A stretch of 64,000 nucleotides of DNA, taken from positions 24,614,001 through 24,678,000 of the forward strand of contig CM075943.1 of NCBI GenBank assembly GCA_038030265.1, read 5' to 3'. The stretch's first letter is position 1, and the number at the start of each line of letters is the position of its first letter. The notes below the pieces were generated by a model. The model was given only the letters and a program-made list of their open reading frames with translations. It ran no database searches and was not told where the DNA came from. The position numbers and the translations under genes are program-made. Origin of the DNA: Corythucha ciliata. Its lineage: Eukaryota > Arthropoda > Insecta > Hemiptera > Tingidae. Shown here piece after piece: positions 11,001 to 26,000 of the stretch.

Positions 11001-14000
11001 GTCCCGGGACGCATTTTGTCTCAGATTCAGATCGAAATTTCGCGCCTCCAGTCAATTCCATGGTTCGTAATGAAATAATGGGGAACTTGCATGAATGCCC
11101 GATTTGGGATACAAGTATACTAGTGAATTGGCACATGGACAGAAGGACATCAACTGTAGTTGCAGCCCGATTGGTGCATTTGGTGATTTTTCAATAAATT
11201 TCAAAGTTCTTGAAGGGGGGATAGATGGTACGAGGGGAAGTGACGTCAATAGCCACTTTTGAAGCATCTGATGAGGGTACTCTAAAAGTCAATTCAGACT
11301 ATTTGGACGTGACGTGGGAACTCGCCGTCCCACGTTTGATATACAAGTCCAACATATGCTTTTGTATGTTAACGTTCACATTGCTCGGACACGCGTCATT
11401 CCACGTCTTCCCACGTCACGTCAGAGCAATGTGAACACAAACAAACAAAAGCCTTTTCTGGAATTTTGTATCACACGTGGGACAGCGTCTTCCCACGTCA
11501 CGTCCGAGTAGACTGTAGCGACCTTAACATTTTTTGTTTACAAATAACAAGAAAAACTGTCCCCCTGAAAGTGTGTCTTACCCTCCTCTTCCTCAAACCA
11601 TCCTTTTCATTGAATAGCCTTTTAGTCCAGTCAAACGGTAGTTCCACGTGGACAAAAATCTCGTCTCCGATTTTTTCACTTTATTCTATGTTTTTTGGGA
11701 TGAGGAACACGAATCTGAAGAGATCCAACAAAATTTCCCTGTGCGTTTTGAGAAAATCGCGAAAAACTGCTCATTTTTCGCACTTTTTTCAGTTTTTTGC
11801 TTATAACTCCTTAATGACGCATTCTACGGAAAATATTAACCTCTCACTTTTTGAAAAGCATTGAATTCTGCGTCGAATCGTTCTTTCCTTTGTCACAATT
11901 GACCCAGCCGTTTCACCGGTATTCATTTTTTGAAATTGCCATTTTTAGCCACTTTTGGTAAAATTCATTAATAAAAATGACTAAGGCAGCTACAACTTAA
12001 AAACGGCTGTTCCAATCGAAAAATGTCAAGAAATCAAAAGTTTGCAGAATTGAATTTTACATAAGTGAAAAGCCTTGAAACCTACAGGAAAAATCAGTGG
12101 TATCAGTTAGCGAAAAAAAACGCGAAAAAAGGCGGCCCAAAAACCACGTTTTTCTGCACATTTTTGCCAGTAGCTCGAGAACTAGTAGTCCAATTTTTTT
12201 TCTATGAAAAACGATATGAAAGCTGATTGAATTTTCTATCAGACCTATTATATGAAATTTCATTTGAAGATTAATATAAGACTGGGCCATAACGTCAAAC
12301 AATTTGAAATTTGCTGCAAAAAAACGTTTTTTGTCACGTTTCGGCCTATAACTCAAAAACTATCCATCCGATTAAACTTTAAAGAAACTCATCTGAAAGC
12401 TCGTTAAATTTCCTGTAAGGAGTCATATATGGCGTTTTTATAAAGACCCGATAAGTTGCAATAAAACGCAGTGGGAAATTCGCAAAATGAGTAATTTCCC
12501 AATAACTCCTTTCTTCAGCCGAACGTTTTTGCATATAACTATCAAACGGAGCCTAGTGCACTTTTCGATGAAAATTGCACTATTTCCAGTGAAAGCTGGT
12601 AAAATTTACAGTTAGAAACCATATTTGCCAAATTTTTCAAGACCCGGAAAATATTCTATTTAGGGCAATGAAAATAGGAAAATAGGTTTTGTTTAAAAAA
12701 AAAGTGGCTATGCCCACTAACTTTGTCCACAAATGTTAAAACTCACCATATCACCAGTCTTATAGGTAGCGTCAGAGATTACATCACTCAACTGAGAGTT
12801 GAACTACTTTTATTTTTTCACACACTTTTGCCAAAAGCGACTAAAAATGACCATTTAAAAAAAATCAATACCGGCGAAACGTTTGGGTCAATTGTGACAA
12901 AAGAAAAAGTGATTCGACGCAGAACTTGATGCTCTTCAAAAAAGAACAGGGTACAATTTTCCGTAGAAGGCGTCATTGAGGAGTTGCAAGCGAAAAACTA
13001 AAAAAAAGTTCCAAAAATTATCAGTTTTTCGCGATTTTCTCAAAACGCACAAGGAATTTGTGTTGGATCTCTTCAGATTCGTGTTCCTCACCCCAAAAAA
13101 CATAGAATGAAAAAATCAAAGACGAGATTTTTGTCCACGCACGGTATTTTTTTTTATACGATTTCACTGGACTATTTGACGTTATCAAATCTCCACTCAA
13201 AATTTTTAAAAATTCGCTCTGAAAAAAATCCTTGTTTGATTTCAATGTTTAATGTGAGCAATAGCGTAGAGGAAGAGCCCTCGTCAAGAAAACATAAGTG
13301 CTTGAAAAATGTGCAAGTTCCCCATTAGCATAATTCATTCTATCAATTTCTGCTTGACTACATGAAATACGTGAAATTGAGACTTGGCTGAGCCGAAGCC
13401 TGAATGAGCGGTAATCCGTGAAATCTGGTTTCGAAGAAATCTATTTTGTGACATTTGAATTTTAAAAAAAATTTCGCTCCGGCAGCTGGCGGTCGGAAAA
13501 AGTGCATTTCATTTCGTATGCGGATACCCTAAGCCGTCCCAGAAGTAATAATGTTGAGACCATGATTTGTTTCGTTAATGTTTGACCCTTCCTCGTACAG
13601 TTTGATGCCGGGTTTGTTTAAGCTGAGCTTAATGGGAATCGAAGGCTACTTCAAAATGAAATAATCGTACCGAATATAATGCTTCTGGAACCAACTGGTG
13701 ACTTGTAGTGATTTTTTTACACGTTCAAGCCATATTACCCCCCCCCCCTCTCCAAGTCCACCGATTTGGCCCAAATGCAATACCAACCGAGGTCGTATGA
13801 CTACTGATTTCCGGGCCAAATCTCGTTCCGATAAATTAGTTTCTTCGAGAGTTATCGTGCTAACAAGACCACACACTTACTTCCACTCCGGGGGCACCAC
13901 CCCCTCCACCTTGACTTTTTCAAAAAATTAAAATGGGAATCAAAGGTTAGTCTAGCATGGAGTATACGTACCGAATATGATGCTTCTAGATTCAACTGGT

Positions 14001-17000
14001 GATTTGTAGTGATTTTTTGACCATTTCAAAAGAATGTTTTTGTATTTAAAACGTCCCCCTTCGATATTAATAATGTAATTAATTTTGCAATCGAATAAGT
14101 TCTAAACAAGACCATTTATATCTACATATCTGCAATTCGTGTAGGCATACTTCGATAGGCATTCTTTTTGATAAATATAATTTATCTTTTTTATCCTACT
14201 CGATGTGAAAACGCGTGCATTCATGACTCGCAACTGTCATGAAAATACAATTTTCATGTCTAGGCATGAAAATTTTTGCCAGAATTTGTCACCAAGATGC
14301 GCTTCGGATAGCTATCGCATTTTGTTTTCTATTCCTGCAGAGGTAGAGCACTATAGTTATCACACAGGTAAGTAGAGAACCTATAATCAGACAGGTAAAA
14401 TCACAGACGCCATGTTCGCTCTTATCAATTATCAGTCTTGTAAAATCCACCTTTTGTTGATGTTTTGTGGATGTCAACAAACCACCCCCAACCATTCTTA
14501 TTACACTGATAAGAACGAACATGGCGTCGTATGCGTCTACTCGTCTTTAAAGGTTCCTTAAGGTAAGGACAGCCTTCATCTTGGGACCCAACGTGATAAA
14601 TAAGATAAGGTGATAATGGTATCTTGCCATTTGGGAATTCAACGTTTAACGCTTAATATTGTGAAATATAATTCCTATAAGTGAAAGGATTTGTACTTTT
14701 CATGAAAATCTCGAATTTTTAGCGTGCGCGAAACACAGTGCGATGAACACGACCGTACCACAGCTGCCCATTCACGTGCATTTCGTCTACATAGTACTTA
14801 GTTGTTGTCACATTCACTTTGTGGTTAGAACATATCATCAGAGGAAATTAATTCAACTTCTATTTTGAAAATAATTTATGAATAATTAAAGAAGGGTAGG
14901 AACCGACGATGAAAACAATCACCACAGCAAAAAAGACAAAAAAAAAGGCCGTTTCGCTTTACATCTGAAAGTATTAAGTAAGACTAATGAAAATAAATCG
15001 GTCTGGCAAAGAAAACGTTTTCGCAAATTTAATTTGCTATTAATTTTATTCAAAGAGGGAAAGGGTGATCTTTGGCGTTACGACGTTTACGGGCTGGGGG
15101 TCAACCATGAGCTAGCGTAAAAATACCGTCAAAACGCGGTATCTATGGCGTTATAACATTATTTGAGATAGAGCGTCCTTAGTTACCGCTTGCGTTAATT
15201 TTTTAACGCTAGCTCATGGTTGACCCCCTGAAGTCATAAAAACAAAATTAGTCACATTTTCCGTGACCCACTGCAGCAGTTCAGTCGATTTCCAATTTTT
15301 CTTATAGTATATTCACTCCCCAGCTACCCCAACACACGGAGAAATAAAAAACGTTTGTACATACAGGCTTTAAAAATTTTTGATTAAATAATTAGAACAT
15401 AAATGAATTCTTAAATAAAATGAAAACCAGAGGGTTTGAAGTTATCAAGAGATGATACAGTATCAATTTTATCTCCAGGGTCCCAATATGGAGGCTGTCT
15501 TTACTCGTAGTTTACAGAGCCTTAGCAGAGGTTTTTCTCGTTGCCACACAACGCACCTCTCCTCACCGACCGACGTCGTTCCCACTCACGGAGGCGTTGT
15601 CGTTTGTCTAGATGCACTTTTGTTTTGTATTTTGTCAACGGAAAACGTTTTCTTTTTTTTCCACCTTCCAGTTTTAAACTCAATACCTACTAATTTATTA
15701 CTTTTTCCCCTTCTTGCGTAGGATAAAAAATCATGTGTACGCCTCGGCAGAAAGACGCTAGAAAATAATTGTTTATAACTCGACAACATCACTCGTTGTT
15801 GGGAATACCTACTTGGACAACGAGGGGTACACAGCTGCAATAAAAATAGAAATAATATAATCACGTTGTTAATGATAATGAAATCAAAAAATTAAAAGAA
15901 AAAAAATTATATTTACCAGTATTTGACGAGCGATTCAATGTTTTCGATTATGTAAATAAATAATTAATTAATAACTTCAATTAATAATTACGCCATGCTC
16001 GCCGCGTCTTGCAGGTCGCAGACGATTTTTCCAGAGTTATTAACGTGTAAACACGAAGTTTAAGCCTAATTCCAGCCGTGCACATCATGGGTGAATTTTG
16101 GTCGTAAAATTAATCAGGTACTTTAATTTATTAATTATTAATTTTTATAAATTAATTATGTAGTTAATTATTATAAAAAATTATAAAATTGAAAACTATG
16201 AAAACAAAGAAACCGAAGGGGCCGATTTTTCTTCTTTTTCTTAGCTCCTCGCACTTGAATGAAAATATTGACAGCTTATTGCCATTTAAAATATCAACTG
16301 AGCTCATTTTTGATCTGTTCATCCCAAGCTTTACGCATAAAATCCCCACTGGCCTAGATTCACCGGACAAACTAGTACGAATGCCTGTGTTTATATTTCC
16401 TAACGCACTGAATACACGTTCTTTACCGCTGCGTTCGAATACGGCATGGCAAAATGAGACTTCAAAATTGTAAGGTTGGGAAATTTCTGCTGACCCAATT
16501 AATTTCTATGTTTACGTACATTATGTACCTAAATTATGTATTTGAAGGGTTCAAATTTGGATTCGTGGACATTATCAATATAGCAAACTAAATTGTGAGA
16601 CCACCACGCCCTATCAGGGTCGGAAATACTTTTTATGCATGTTCAACCAATAAGTAAACTGGTGCTTACCCCCTTAAAGCTTGTACACACGGAGACATTT
16701 ATGTCATGCCATGAAATTTTCAATATGTTCGTGTGATGGTACTGTGAAAAAGTATAAAAACCATATGCTTTCATGAAAAAGCCAGGAAACCGCTGGAAAA
16801 TTGTCAATAATTTTCCCCTTTACCATCTCCATCGTAGAAACTAAGCCCAGAAATACCACACCGACAAGGAACAAGACACCAGCTATTTAGCCGTGAAACC
16901 GTTAATTATGTCCGAAAATATGAATTTTCCTGTTCACAATTTAGTAGTGGGCATACTTTTTCCCCCGGCAAGCTTTCATTCGATCAAGAAACAGAAAACG

Positions 17001-20000
17001 TTCCTGCCAGAATCACGTTTATCCGCCAAAATACTTGCACTTGAAGCTCAGAAAGACTATTTTGACTAAACTGTGGAAGGTAACGACGTTGTGAGCGTTC
17101 AATGGCTCTTGAAAATTAATTTTACCCAGGAAACCTAAAGCCCGACAGTCTAAACTGCACGTGAGTGAGCATTTCGTCTTAGTTAAGGTGAGTTGCACAG
17201 TTAAACTGTACGGTTCTCAGTTCAATTGCTAATATCCGACGATTGTTTCCGCCGTTTCAACCATTCCTTGCACCACTGCCTGCGTCTTTTAGGTTGGTTA
17301 CTCTTACTTTCCTGATGAATAACTGCACAAATTAAACCGAGAACGGCAATGCGGTCCTGTTCATTGGAATCCATTATGTTAACTGAAGAATTGAACTGAA
17401 CGTGTGTGGGGGACTGAACTGAACAGTCCAAACTGACAGTTTAAACTGTGCAGTTTGAACTGGCAGTTCAAACTGTCCGAAGTGGGGCCGGTTTAAAACC
17501 CCAGAAGCTAAGTCATGAGTCATGACTGTGTGACTGCGTCCATTTTCACCAAAAAGTCCGCTTGAAAACCTTACCATTCGGCTGCAAGAAACATGGCATT
17601 TGAAACTGAAAATTCAATCGCCCAATCAATTTGTATGGTAAATAGGTGTAGCTTCTGAATCTGGAAAATTTGCTTGTTTAGTCCCTTTTAATAGCCCCAA
17701 GCCCAAAAGGGGTGATTTAGCCTCTGTGATTTAGACCTACACCGTCACGAGAAAAGGGCAGTTTTAACTGAAACCCATCGCAAATTAATTTCGACTTAAA
17801 AAATGTTTGTAAGGTGGCGGGGGGGGGAGCCTAAAATACTACTTACTATCACGAAATCCAGTAAGAAAAGTCTCGAAATCCTGCATGAACACATTGGAAA
17901 TACCTCCCAGTAAATTATTATAAGGAGAAGAAGGGTGAGTGCCACGGATTTTTTGGGTTCCTCGTGGGTAATTCCTTAATTTTTCGTCCATGTTTTTAAA
18001 TAATTTTCAGTAGAAATACCATTCAACAATATCTTAAGTTTTACCCTCTCCCCCTCACCACAATAATACTCTGAGGCCACGAAACTTGCCGCAAAATGAT
18101 TTAGCTTCAGCAATCTACTATCAACCACGGCAATGATTATTTTTCTCAGCAGAAACTTTTTCCTGGAACCTGTGAATTTTAACATTCATATCAGAATATT
18201 GTCTATTCCTCCCCAGCATCAACGCTTTCGGTTCGCAAATGGATTATTACCCGCGAAACTGACAACTCGGCGAAACTAGACTATGCTCTACATAGAATAA
18301 TGTGATTATTTGACCAAACAAGTTGCATTTTAGTCTCAGATTCGAACTTTTGGACGCTCCTTTTAGGAAAGCCTGGATCCGCGCCTGCCCGCCGCTACCC
18401 TCCCTTAACCAATAAATAGTCTAACGTAACCACCTCGAACAAAATCAAATAATTCAGGCAAGAATTGGTGAAGAGGGAAATTTCCAGGACATTTCTGTCT
18501 AGAAATATGTCACTGTTCAAATCTTCTAAAATGTCATGACTGATATGTTTACTTGTTGCATCTTACGTGTTGTCATGGAAGCGACGTGTTGAAGTGCTCC
18601 TCAATTTAATGATTCAAGAGAGGGGACAATTAAAATACTTCAAAGATGTGCGAAAGATTCCTTACTGAGCAACTCCATTGACTTCAGAATGGGGATCACA
18701 AAAAAGAAATAATTTCTTTATTTGAACTAACCACAACAACGAACAAACCTAAAACTTCAAATTTAATTTTTTTAGACGTTTTGAACCCCAGCTTCAGTAG
18801 ATGTCATGACATAAATGTCTCCGTGTGTACAAGCTTTTTTATTGAAATCAATGAAATCATGCTGTAATGATTGAAATTCACTCCCCAAAGAGTAAGATTC
18901 GTTATTCCCTAGGCAAATAAAGCACGGTTACCAATTGTTATCCAGAAATATCTGCTTATTGGAGCTCCCAAATTCGAGCTGCTAAACTTGTCTCTCGGAA
19001 AGTAAACCCTCCAATCCCTCGAAACATGATATGCTATCATGTACTACATTAGGTCGGTCGTCCACTGGAAGCGTTTTTGAGCGGCGCGACAACGAGCGTA
19101 CATCCCATCAGTGGCGTACCCAGAGGGGGGCGATAGGTGGATCGCCCCTCCGGGAGTCCGTTTGTAGCCAATTTTTTGCTAAATCCCAGCAATATGAAGA
19201 GCATTCATTACAATTCCCGTCCCCCGCGGGTTCTTAGATGCTACGGACTGCCGGAATCGCCCCCTCCAGAAGGATTTCTAGGTACGCCCCTGCATCCCAA
19301 AGCCTCAAATTGAATGTGACATCGTTCACTGCGGGCTTAGCAGCAGTGAATTCAAATTATGTCTTTTTGTATGTACGCTCGATGTCGCTCATTGTAGCGC
19401 CGCTCGAAAACGCTTCCAGTGGACGGCCGGCCTTAGATTACATTTCCGAAATATAAGCATTATTTCCATCGCAAATTTCAAATTTTCTCAAAGAATTACA
19501 AAAACAATCCAAAATTCTTATTTTTCCCTTAATTTTCCCTTTTTAAAAAATTCCATTTTTGGCTTATTATTTCTCAATAATAAGTCTTTGTAATCGTATC
19601 GCAAAAAAATGTTTTTGACCCCCCCTCAAAATTTGTAGTTTTACGTTTCAAAGTGCGTAGAATCCAAATCTGCAATAAAAAAAAAATGTCCGTCCGCCGT
19701 CCGGGCCATATCTTGCCCTAGGATTGCTCGAAAAAACTCGTTCTTTCGCACATAGACTCCATTTGGGGTCTAGTTGGTCCTAACATCTGATCAGTTTGAT
19801 CAAATAACCTCCTTGGGTTTTATGGGCCAAAAGCGGGTCCAAAATGGGGATTTTCAAAGGATTTGGGGTCATAGGGGTGTGGGGTGTCGATTTTCATGTA
19901 ATTTCAAGCCGGATTTGACTACATCTATGAATAATAAACCCACAGTCGAAATAATAAGGCATTGTTCGATAATTCGCAGCGTTTTTTCTTTCTTGAATGC

Positions 20001-23000
20001 AAAATTTCCCAAAAAAGGGAAATTTCCCTCAAAGAGGAAGCTCTGGTTTTAACCTTCACAAAATTGCAGGGAAATTTTCTGTTTGTTTTTTTGAAGTTGT
20101 CCTACCGGAAGCGGCTCGTGAGTCCGAGATTTTGACGAACAAATTCCGTTAATAATCCTACCAGACAATTAAATGGCATTTCAATCGCCAATTTTGACGG
20201 AGGTCAATTGACTAGAACGCAACTCCACTACTTAAGTGATTCTCTTGTCACACAGAGTTGAAAGTGTTTAATTTTGTTGACTTTTCTTCCAATGTTACCC
20301 GATTTTTTAAAGGGAATTTCACAAAACTGGTCAGGGAAAACCGGGAAACCTCTACGGGCTTCCGAAAATTCATAAAGCAAATCCAAAGATATCAAGACCA
20401 ATTGTTCCATGTTTCCAGGCACCTATGGCTACGAATTAAGCCGACATTTAATTAAATACTTGAAATTGATTAAAGAAACGGGACGATTCAACGTGAAAAA
20501 TTCCTTCGAAGTTAAGAGCGAAATTGAATCTTTGAAGCTTGACTCGAAATTCAAATTAATATCTTTACACGCTGTATCATTATTCACGGCAATTTCCCTA
20601 AATTTTGCTTTCGGCATCATCATGAAACAATGGACAACCATCAAAAATAACACGGCGAACGTAGAACAAAAGACTTTCGAAGAAACTGTCCTTTTGCTTG
20701 AACTCCGGATATTGTGCATGTCAAGGACAATTCTACAAACAAATTTGCGGACTAGCAATGGTTAATCCATTAAGCCCGATCATCGCAGACATCGTCCTAG
20801 GCGAACTATTCAGACAGATAAAAAACAAATTCAAAAGAAAAATCAAAATTTTGTTCAAATACGTAGACGACTCACTAATCGCCATTGAAGAAACATCTAA
20901 CATCAATACAAGACCTTCTCTGCCTATGCAACCAATTCTGCGAGCCGTCGATGAAATTTACAATGGAAACAGAAAAAGATCAAAAAATTCAATTTCTTGA
21001 CCTTGAAGTAATCAGAGGCAACGGTGGACAACTATACATCAGAAATTGTACCAAACCAAAATTTTCTGGTACCTATATAGACTATTAAACTACAAATCAA
21101 ATAGCTCACCTACGCACAAAATCAATGTTATCAAAAACACAGTCAAACGATATTTACATTTAACGCACCCAAATTATCACAAAGAAAAAATTAAAGACAT
21201 ACAAGAAGTACTACTGTCAAACAACTATCCGATTAAACTCATAAAAAAAGAGATACATGCATTTCTACACCGTTCAACAATGAACTTCAAGTCACAGCAG
21301 CTATTCAAAATTTTGATGACCAACCAAACATAAAATACGCAACTATCACACATACTTGTCCTTTAACCATGAAACTACAAAAAATCTTCAAACCATTCAA
21401 GAAACTTGAAAATTTCTCACAAAGCTTTCAACACTAAAAATTTTTTTTTTCTAAACTAAAAGACAAAACGAATACACTCTAAAAATCTGGAGTTGTAAAT
21501 AAAGTAGGCTATCTAAATTGTAACCAAGCACATATTGGTGAAACAAAACAATACTTAAAAGAAATACTAAAACAACATGACCGTAGCTTAGCAGATAACT
21601 CACCTCTCACAGCACTGTCTCAACACGCCAAAGAACTTTCACATAAACTAGATTTAAACAACCCAAAACTTTTACACCAAGAAATCAACACACGCAACAG
21701 AAAATTTCTAGAAATGGTAGAAATCAGGAAACACAACACGATGAACTAAAAAAGAGACTTGAACAACTTATCCAAGATTTACACACCTATCATCATCTCA
21801 GATGCACTGTAAAAAACCTTCAACATTGAGAACGAAACCACATGTCAAGAAAAACAAAAGCTAAATGAAAAGAAGACGCCTGAAGACGTTGAGGATCTCT
21901 CAACGAAACGTCGCAGAAAAGCAAAAAACTTCGGCAGGATCGGTCATTGAAATTGAAATTAAAAATCAAATCTCCCCTACCTCCAAAGTAAAAAATCATT
22001 ATATATTGTATTATGTATTACATTAACACTCGTTCACTATTAGTGAGAATACCTTCTCATACCTCGGTCAATCAAGGAAAACTTGTTCCCCTTGCGGCGT
22101 TGTAAAGACTTCAACTCCGGTCATTTTATTTTCATTCCACCCCGCGGACGGTTTGTTGATCTGTTTTTGTTTCCAATTTTCGATAGTTCAAAATCTGTAT
22201 ACTACCAGAGGGCGTTTTGCGACGTTTTTATTATTTCGGGAGCAATCCTTTTTTTCTTTTTTCCCACCCAGTCGATCGTGATTTTGTTGTTCATCGTTAA
22301 TTTTGAGGGACGAAGGCAAATACTTTCAAGTTTCACAATCAAAGAATAAACTTGAACGTTTAACGGTAAACGTTATGATTTAACGGGCGGTGAAAGCATT
22401 ATTTTACAAGTTGGCGGCGCTTGTAAATCATCTTGTCGCTTCAGTAAAAAATAGGTGAGTACCATCACGGTGTATTTTTTCGTGCCTATTTTAGCCATTT
22501 TTACCAATCTACAGTTAATTGCTTCGCCTCCCCTCCACCTTTTTGAACATTGGAAAAACCTCCTTCACTTTCACTTGATTCACGATACTATTGTTTTTTG
22601 AAACGACATCGTCAATGGCCGTTGATTGACAGTTTAGGACAGTCATAATTAGTGACGTATGCGAGAAGCTCTTGCCTTGATCTTTTCCCCAGGTGGTAAA
22701 TAAGGAATTGAAATCGAAGTGGTTTTCTATAACGCTTCCTATAATATAAGACTCTGAATAATTATATCTATCCGGAAGGTCTCAAATCTCTCCTAGATAT
22801 TCAAATTGGTGCTTTTCTAGTTGATATTGTAAACAAAATAGCTTTGCTTTCGATTTCCATCGACAGAGCACTGGTACCAAAAGACGGTGATGGTGGGTGG
22901 GCGCACTTTAAAATTCGTTACTCGGTGGTTTGTAACTGGTTTTATCACGGTTCATTATAATTACTCTTAATTACATAGCAGAAGCCGGCATAATCGGCGT

Positions 23001-26000
23001 AACTTGGGCCATCTTATAATTACCTACACAGACTCATTGAAAACACAGCTCATATTAAAACAAGAAGCGCAGATTCGTACGAACCGGCAAAAAAGTAATT
23101 AAATGAACGTATAGTCAGATCATCGACGGTTTTCTCAAGGTAAACAGGAAAGCTTTACACATACAATAACCTTAAGACGTTCCGATTCTCCACCCCCCTC
23201 CCAACAATTAACCACCTGTGGTTTTTATTCGATTAGGAGCTGTCCAGTGGGGAGGTATTTAACATCAGGAACACGATTTGGACAGTTAACTATTAGTCAA
23301 AAAGTGGCAAATTAGAGTCATTCAATAAATAGAGTAGCTATATAGCATTGAATAGGTACCGATAGAAAACACTGTGTTGTGCAAACTAATTATCACGTCG
23401 TCGCATTTGATTGAAAGTATTGTTGATTGTGCGATGGAATTTGCCAGATTTTTAAAAAAATGTGTAGTATGTGATCATTGTGATTTTAGCCTTAGAACAA
23501 GGGCTTACGAAGTCCTTACGAACCTTACGAGTAGGTCATATAAAGCTGGCAATGTGTCCCCATTGTGTGTAATGTGTGTGTGGCTGTTGGAATTTGAACA
23601 AAGATTGACACTCAAAGAAGCCGATTTCACGGGTTTGGTCCTTTCAAAGCCCAAGTTCGGCGGATTATTGCCACGTACACAAACCACAATTCCAATTTCG
23701 CGTGGTTTATCCGTTCAAAAACCCAATTTCACAGGGGTGACTAATTCAAAAAGTAATACCTTGAGTTGGTCCCTTTCTTAGTCCAATTTTTCACGTATTT
23801 CACACTTACAGAACCCAATTTCGTGGTGTTGGCTAATTCAGGAAACAGTTTAGACTTTTGTTCTGTAAAACAAAAGAATTCGCTGGGTAGGCTCTTTCAA
23901 AAACCAAAAATTTCGCGGTTCTGGAGAGACGGTTTCGCGACGCTAGCTCCCTGAAAAAGACAACTTCACGGATTTTACACCTTCAAAATACAAATGCCAG
24001 GGTGTTGGCTCATGTTAAAAAGCGTTTTCACTTGACCTACGAAGAAAGTGGCTATTTTCACCGTGGCAACCTCACGACGAAAGAAACACTTTAATCTCAG
24101 CGTGTTATTTGCTTACTTTACGTCACGGAGTGAACGAATAGTATATTACGATAAGAGTGCGGAAAGCACTTCATTCCGTTCGAGTGTGAGAGTTAGCGCA
24201 CGAGGAGTAGCCACTGTGCCGGTAATCACACAAGTGCGGAGTGAGAAGTGCCGTACAAGTATCGCACACTATTTTTCCTACACCAGTACACCAGTACACC
24301 AATATTAATATACAAAAAATATAAAATAATAAGGCTATGAACGACACAACGTTTTCAATACAACATAGCTTCCAACTGGCGGCGACTAGCAAAAGTACGG
24401 AGCGTGCGGAATTAGCGTGTGGAAAAATTCTGCGAGCTGGGAAAAACGACGGAGCGTGCGTAATTGGCGTGCGGAATGACATCCGCACGCTCAGCTGCCT
24501 TTGAACGCGCGTAAGAGGCTGATTTCAGGCTGGATGTACGAAAAGTACTTTACGTGACTGCTAGAAGTGGTGTAAAGTACTTTCCGTCACTGTTAGGAGT
24601 GACGTATTTGGAGTGAGTCGTGGTGAAGTGCCTCACACTATGCCGGTCAAGCGAAAACGCTGCGAATTATCGAACAATGCCTTATTATTTCGACTGTGGG
24701 TTTATTATTCATAGATGTAGTCAAATCCGGCTTGAAATTACATGAAAATCGACACCCCACACCCCTATGACCCCAAATCCTTTGAAAATCCCCATTTTGG
24801 ACCCGCTTTTGGCCCATAAAACCCAAGGAGGTTATTTGATCAAACTGATCAGATGTTAGGACCAACTAGACCCCAAATGGAGTCTATGTGCGAAAGAACG
24901 AGTTTTTTCGAGCAATCCTAGGGCAAGATATGGCCCGGACGGCGGACGGACATTTTTTTTTTATTGCAGATTTGGATTCTACGCACTTTGAAACGTAAAA
25001 CTACAAATTTTGAGGGGGGGTCAAAAACATTTTTTTGCGATACGATTACAAAGACTTATTATTGAGAAATAATAAGCCAAAATAGTGTTCGGAACTCGTG
25101 AGGGACGTCTTTACGCGCTCGTTGTCAGTAATTAACGAACTCGGCTTCGCCTCGATCGCCAAAACACAACTCGCGCGTAAAGTGACGCTTTCCTCACTCG
25201 TTGTGAAATACACTATTTCGCGTGTCCAGCGAGTAAAGTTCGAGTTTACAAAACAAAAAATTTCGCTCCGGCAGCAGGCGGTCGGAAAGAGTGCATTTCA
25301 TTTCGTACACGGATACCCTAAGCCGTCCCAGAAGTAATAATGTTGAGACCATGATTTGTTTCGTTAATGCTTGACCCTCCCTCGTACTGTTTGCTGCCGG
25401 GTTTGTTTGAGCTGAACTTAATTGGAATCAAAGGCTACTTCAAAATCGAACCATCGCATCGTACCGAATATAATGCTTCTGGAATCAACTGGTGATTTGT
25501 GGTGATTTTGTTACCAGTTCAAGCAATATTACAACCCCCCCCCCCATCTAAGTCAACCGATTTGGCCCAAATGCAATACCAACCGAGATCGTATGACCTC
25601 CCCCACCACCCCCTCCCCATTGACTTTTTCAAAAAATGAATATGGGAATCAAAGGCTAGTCTAACATGGAGTATTCGTACCGAATATGATGCATCTAGAA
25701 TCAACTGGTGAATTACAGTGATTTTTGACCATTTAACCCCTATCCCCCCTCCACCACGACCAATTTGTTTCAAATGCAATACCGACCGGAGTCTTGTGAC
25801 TATTGATTTTTTTGCTAAAGCGCGTTCCGCTAAATTAACTTCTACGAGAGTTATCGTGCTAACAAGAAAACGGCCATAAAGATAAAGATATATGTATATG
25901 TTATTCGCAATGGCCGAATTCGCCCATTGCCCGAAAAATTTACCCACAACGCGTTATGGGCAGTGCGAAGTGCTCACAACGCGTCGTGGGTAATTTTACT

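Noticed and set aside
11466..11864. 132-codon ORF as a gene
   Set aside because: It crosses the arm of a large inverted-repeat element, and the mirrored arm translates similarly, so it follows the repeat.
19774..20052. ORF shared by the three 429-bp copies as a protein
   Set aside because: There is no ATG in the shared part and the ends run into unrelated flanks; near identity of the DNA explains the shared frame.
21875..21910. Hammerhead ribozyme in the Penelope-like 3' end (CTGAAGA, stem, CGAAAC)
   Set aside because: The core boxes and stem II are there, but the flanks pair with each other instead of forming separate stems I and III, and no cleavage-site UH is placed correctly; the sequence also codes for the conserved [16 protein letters not shown] tail.
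23374..23781. 135-codon ORF as a gene
   Set aside because: Its second half is family A repeat text and no domain is visible.
25519..25947. 142-codon minus-strand ORF as a gene
   Set aside because: It covers the composite repeat, including a homopolymer and both internal duplicate units.
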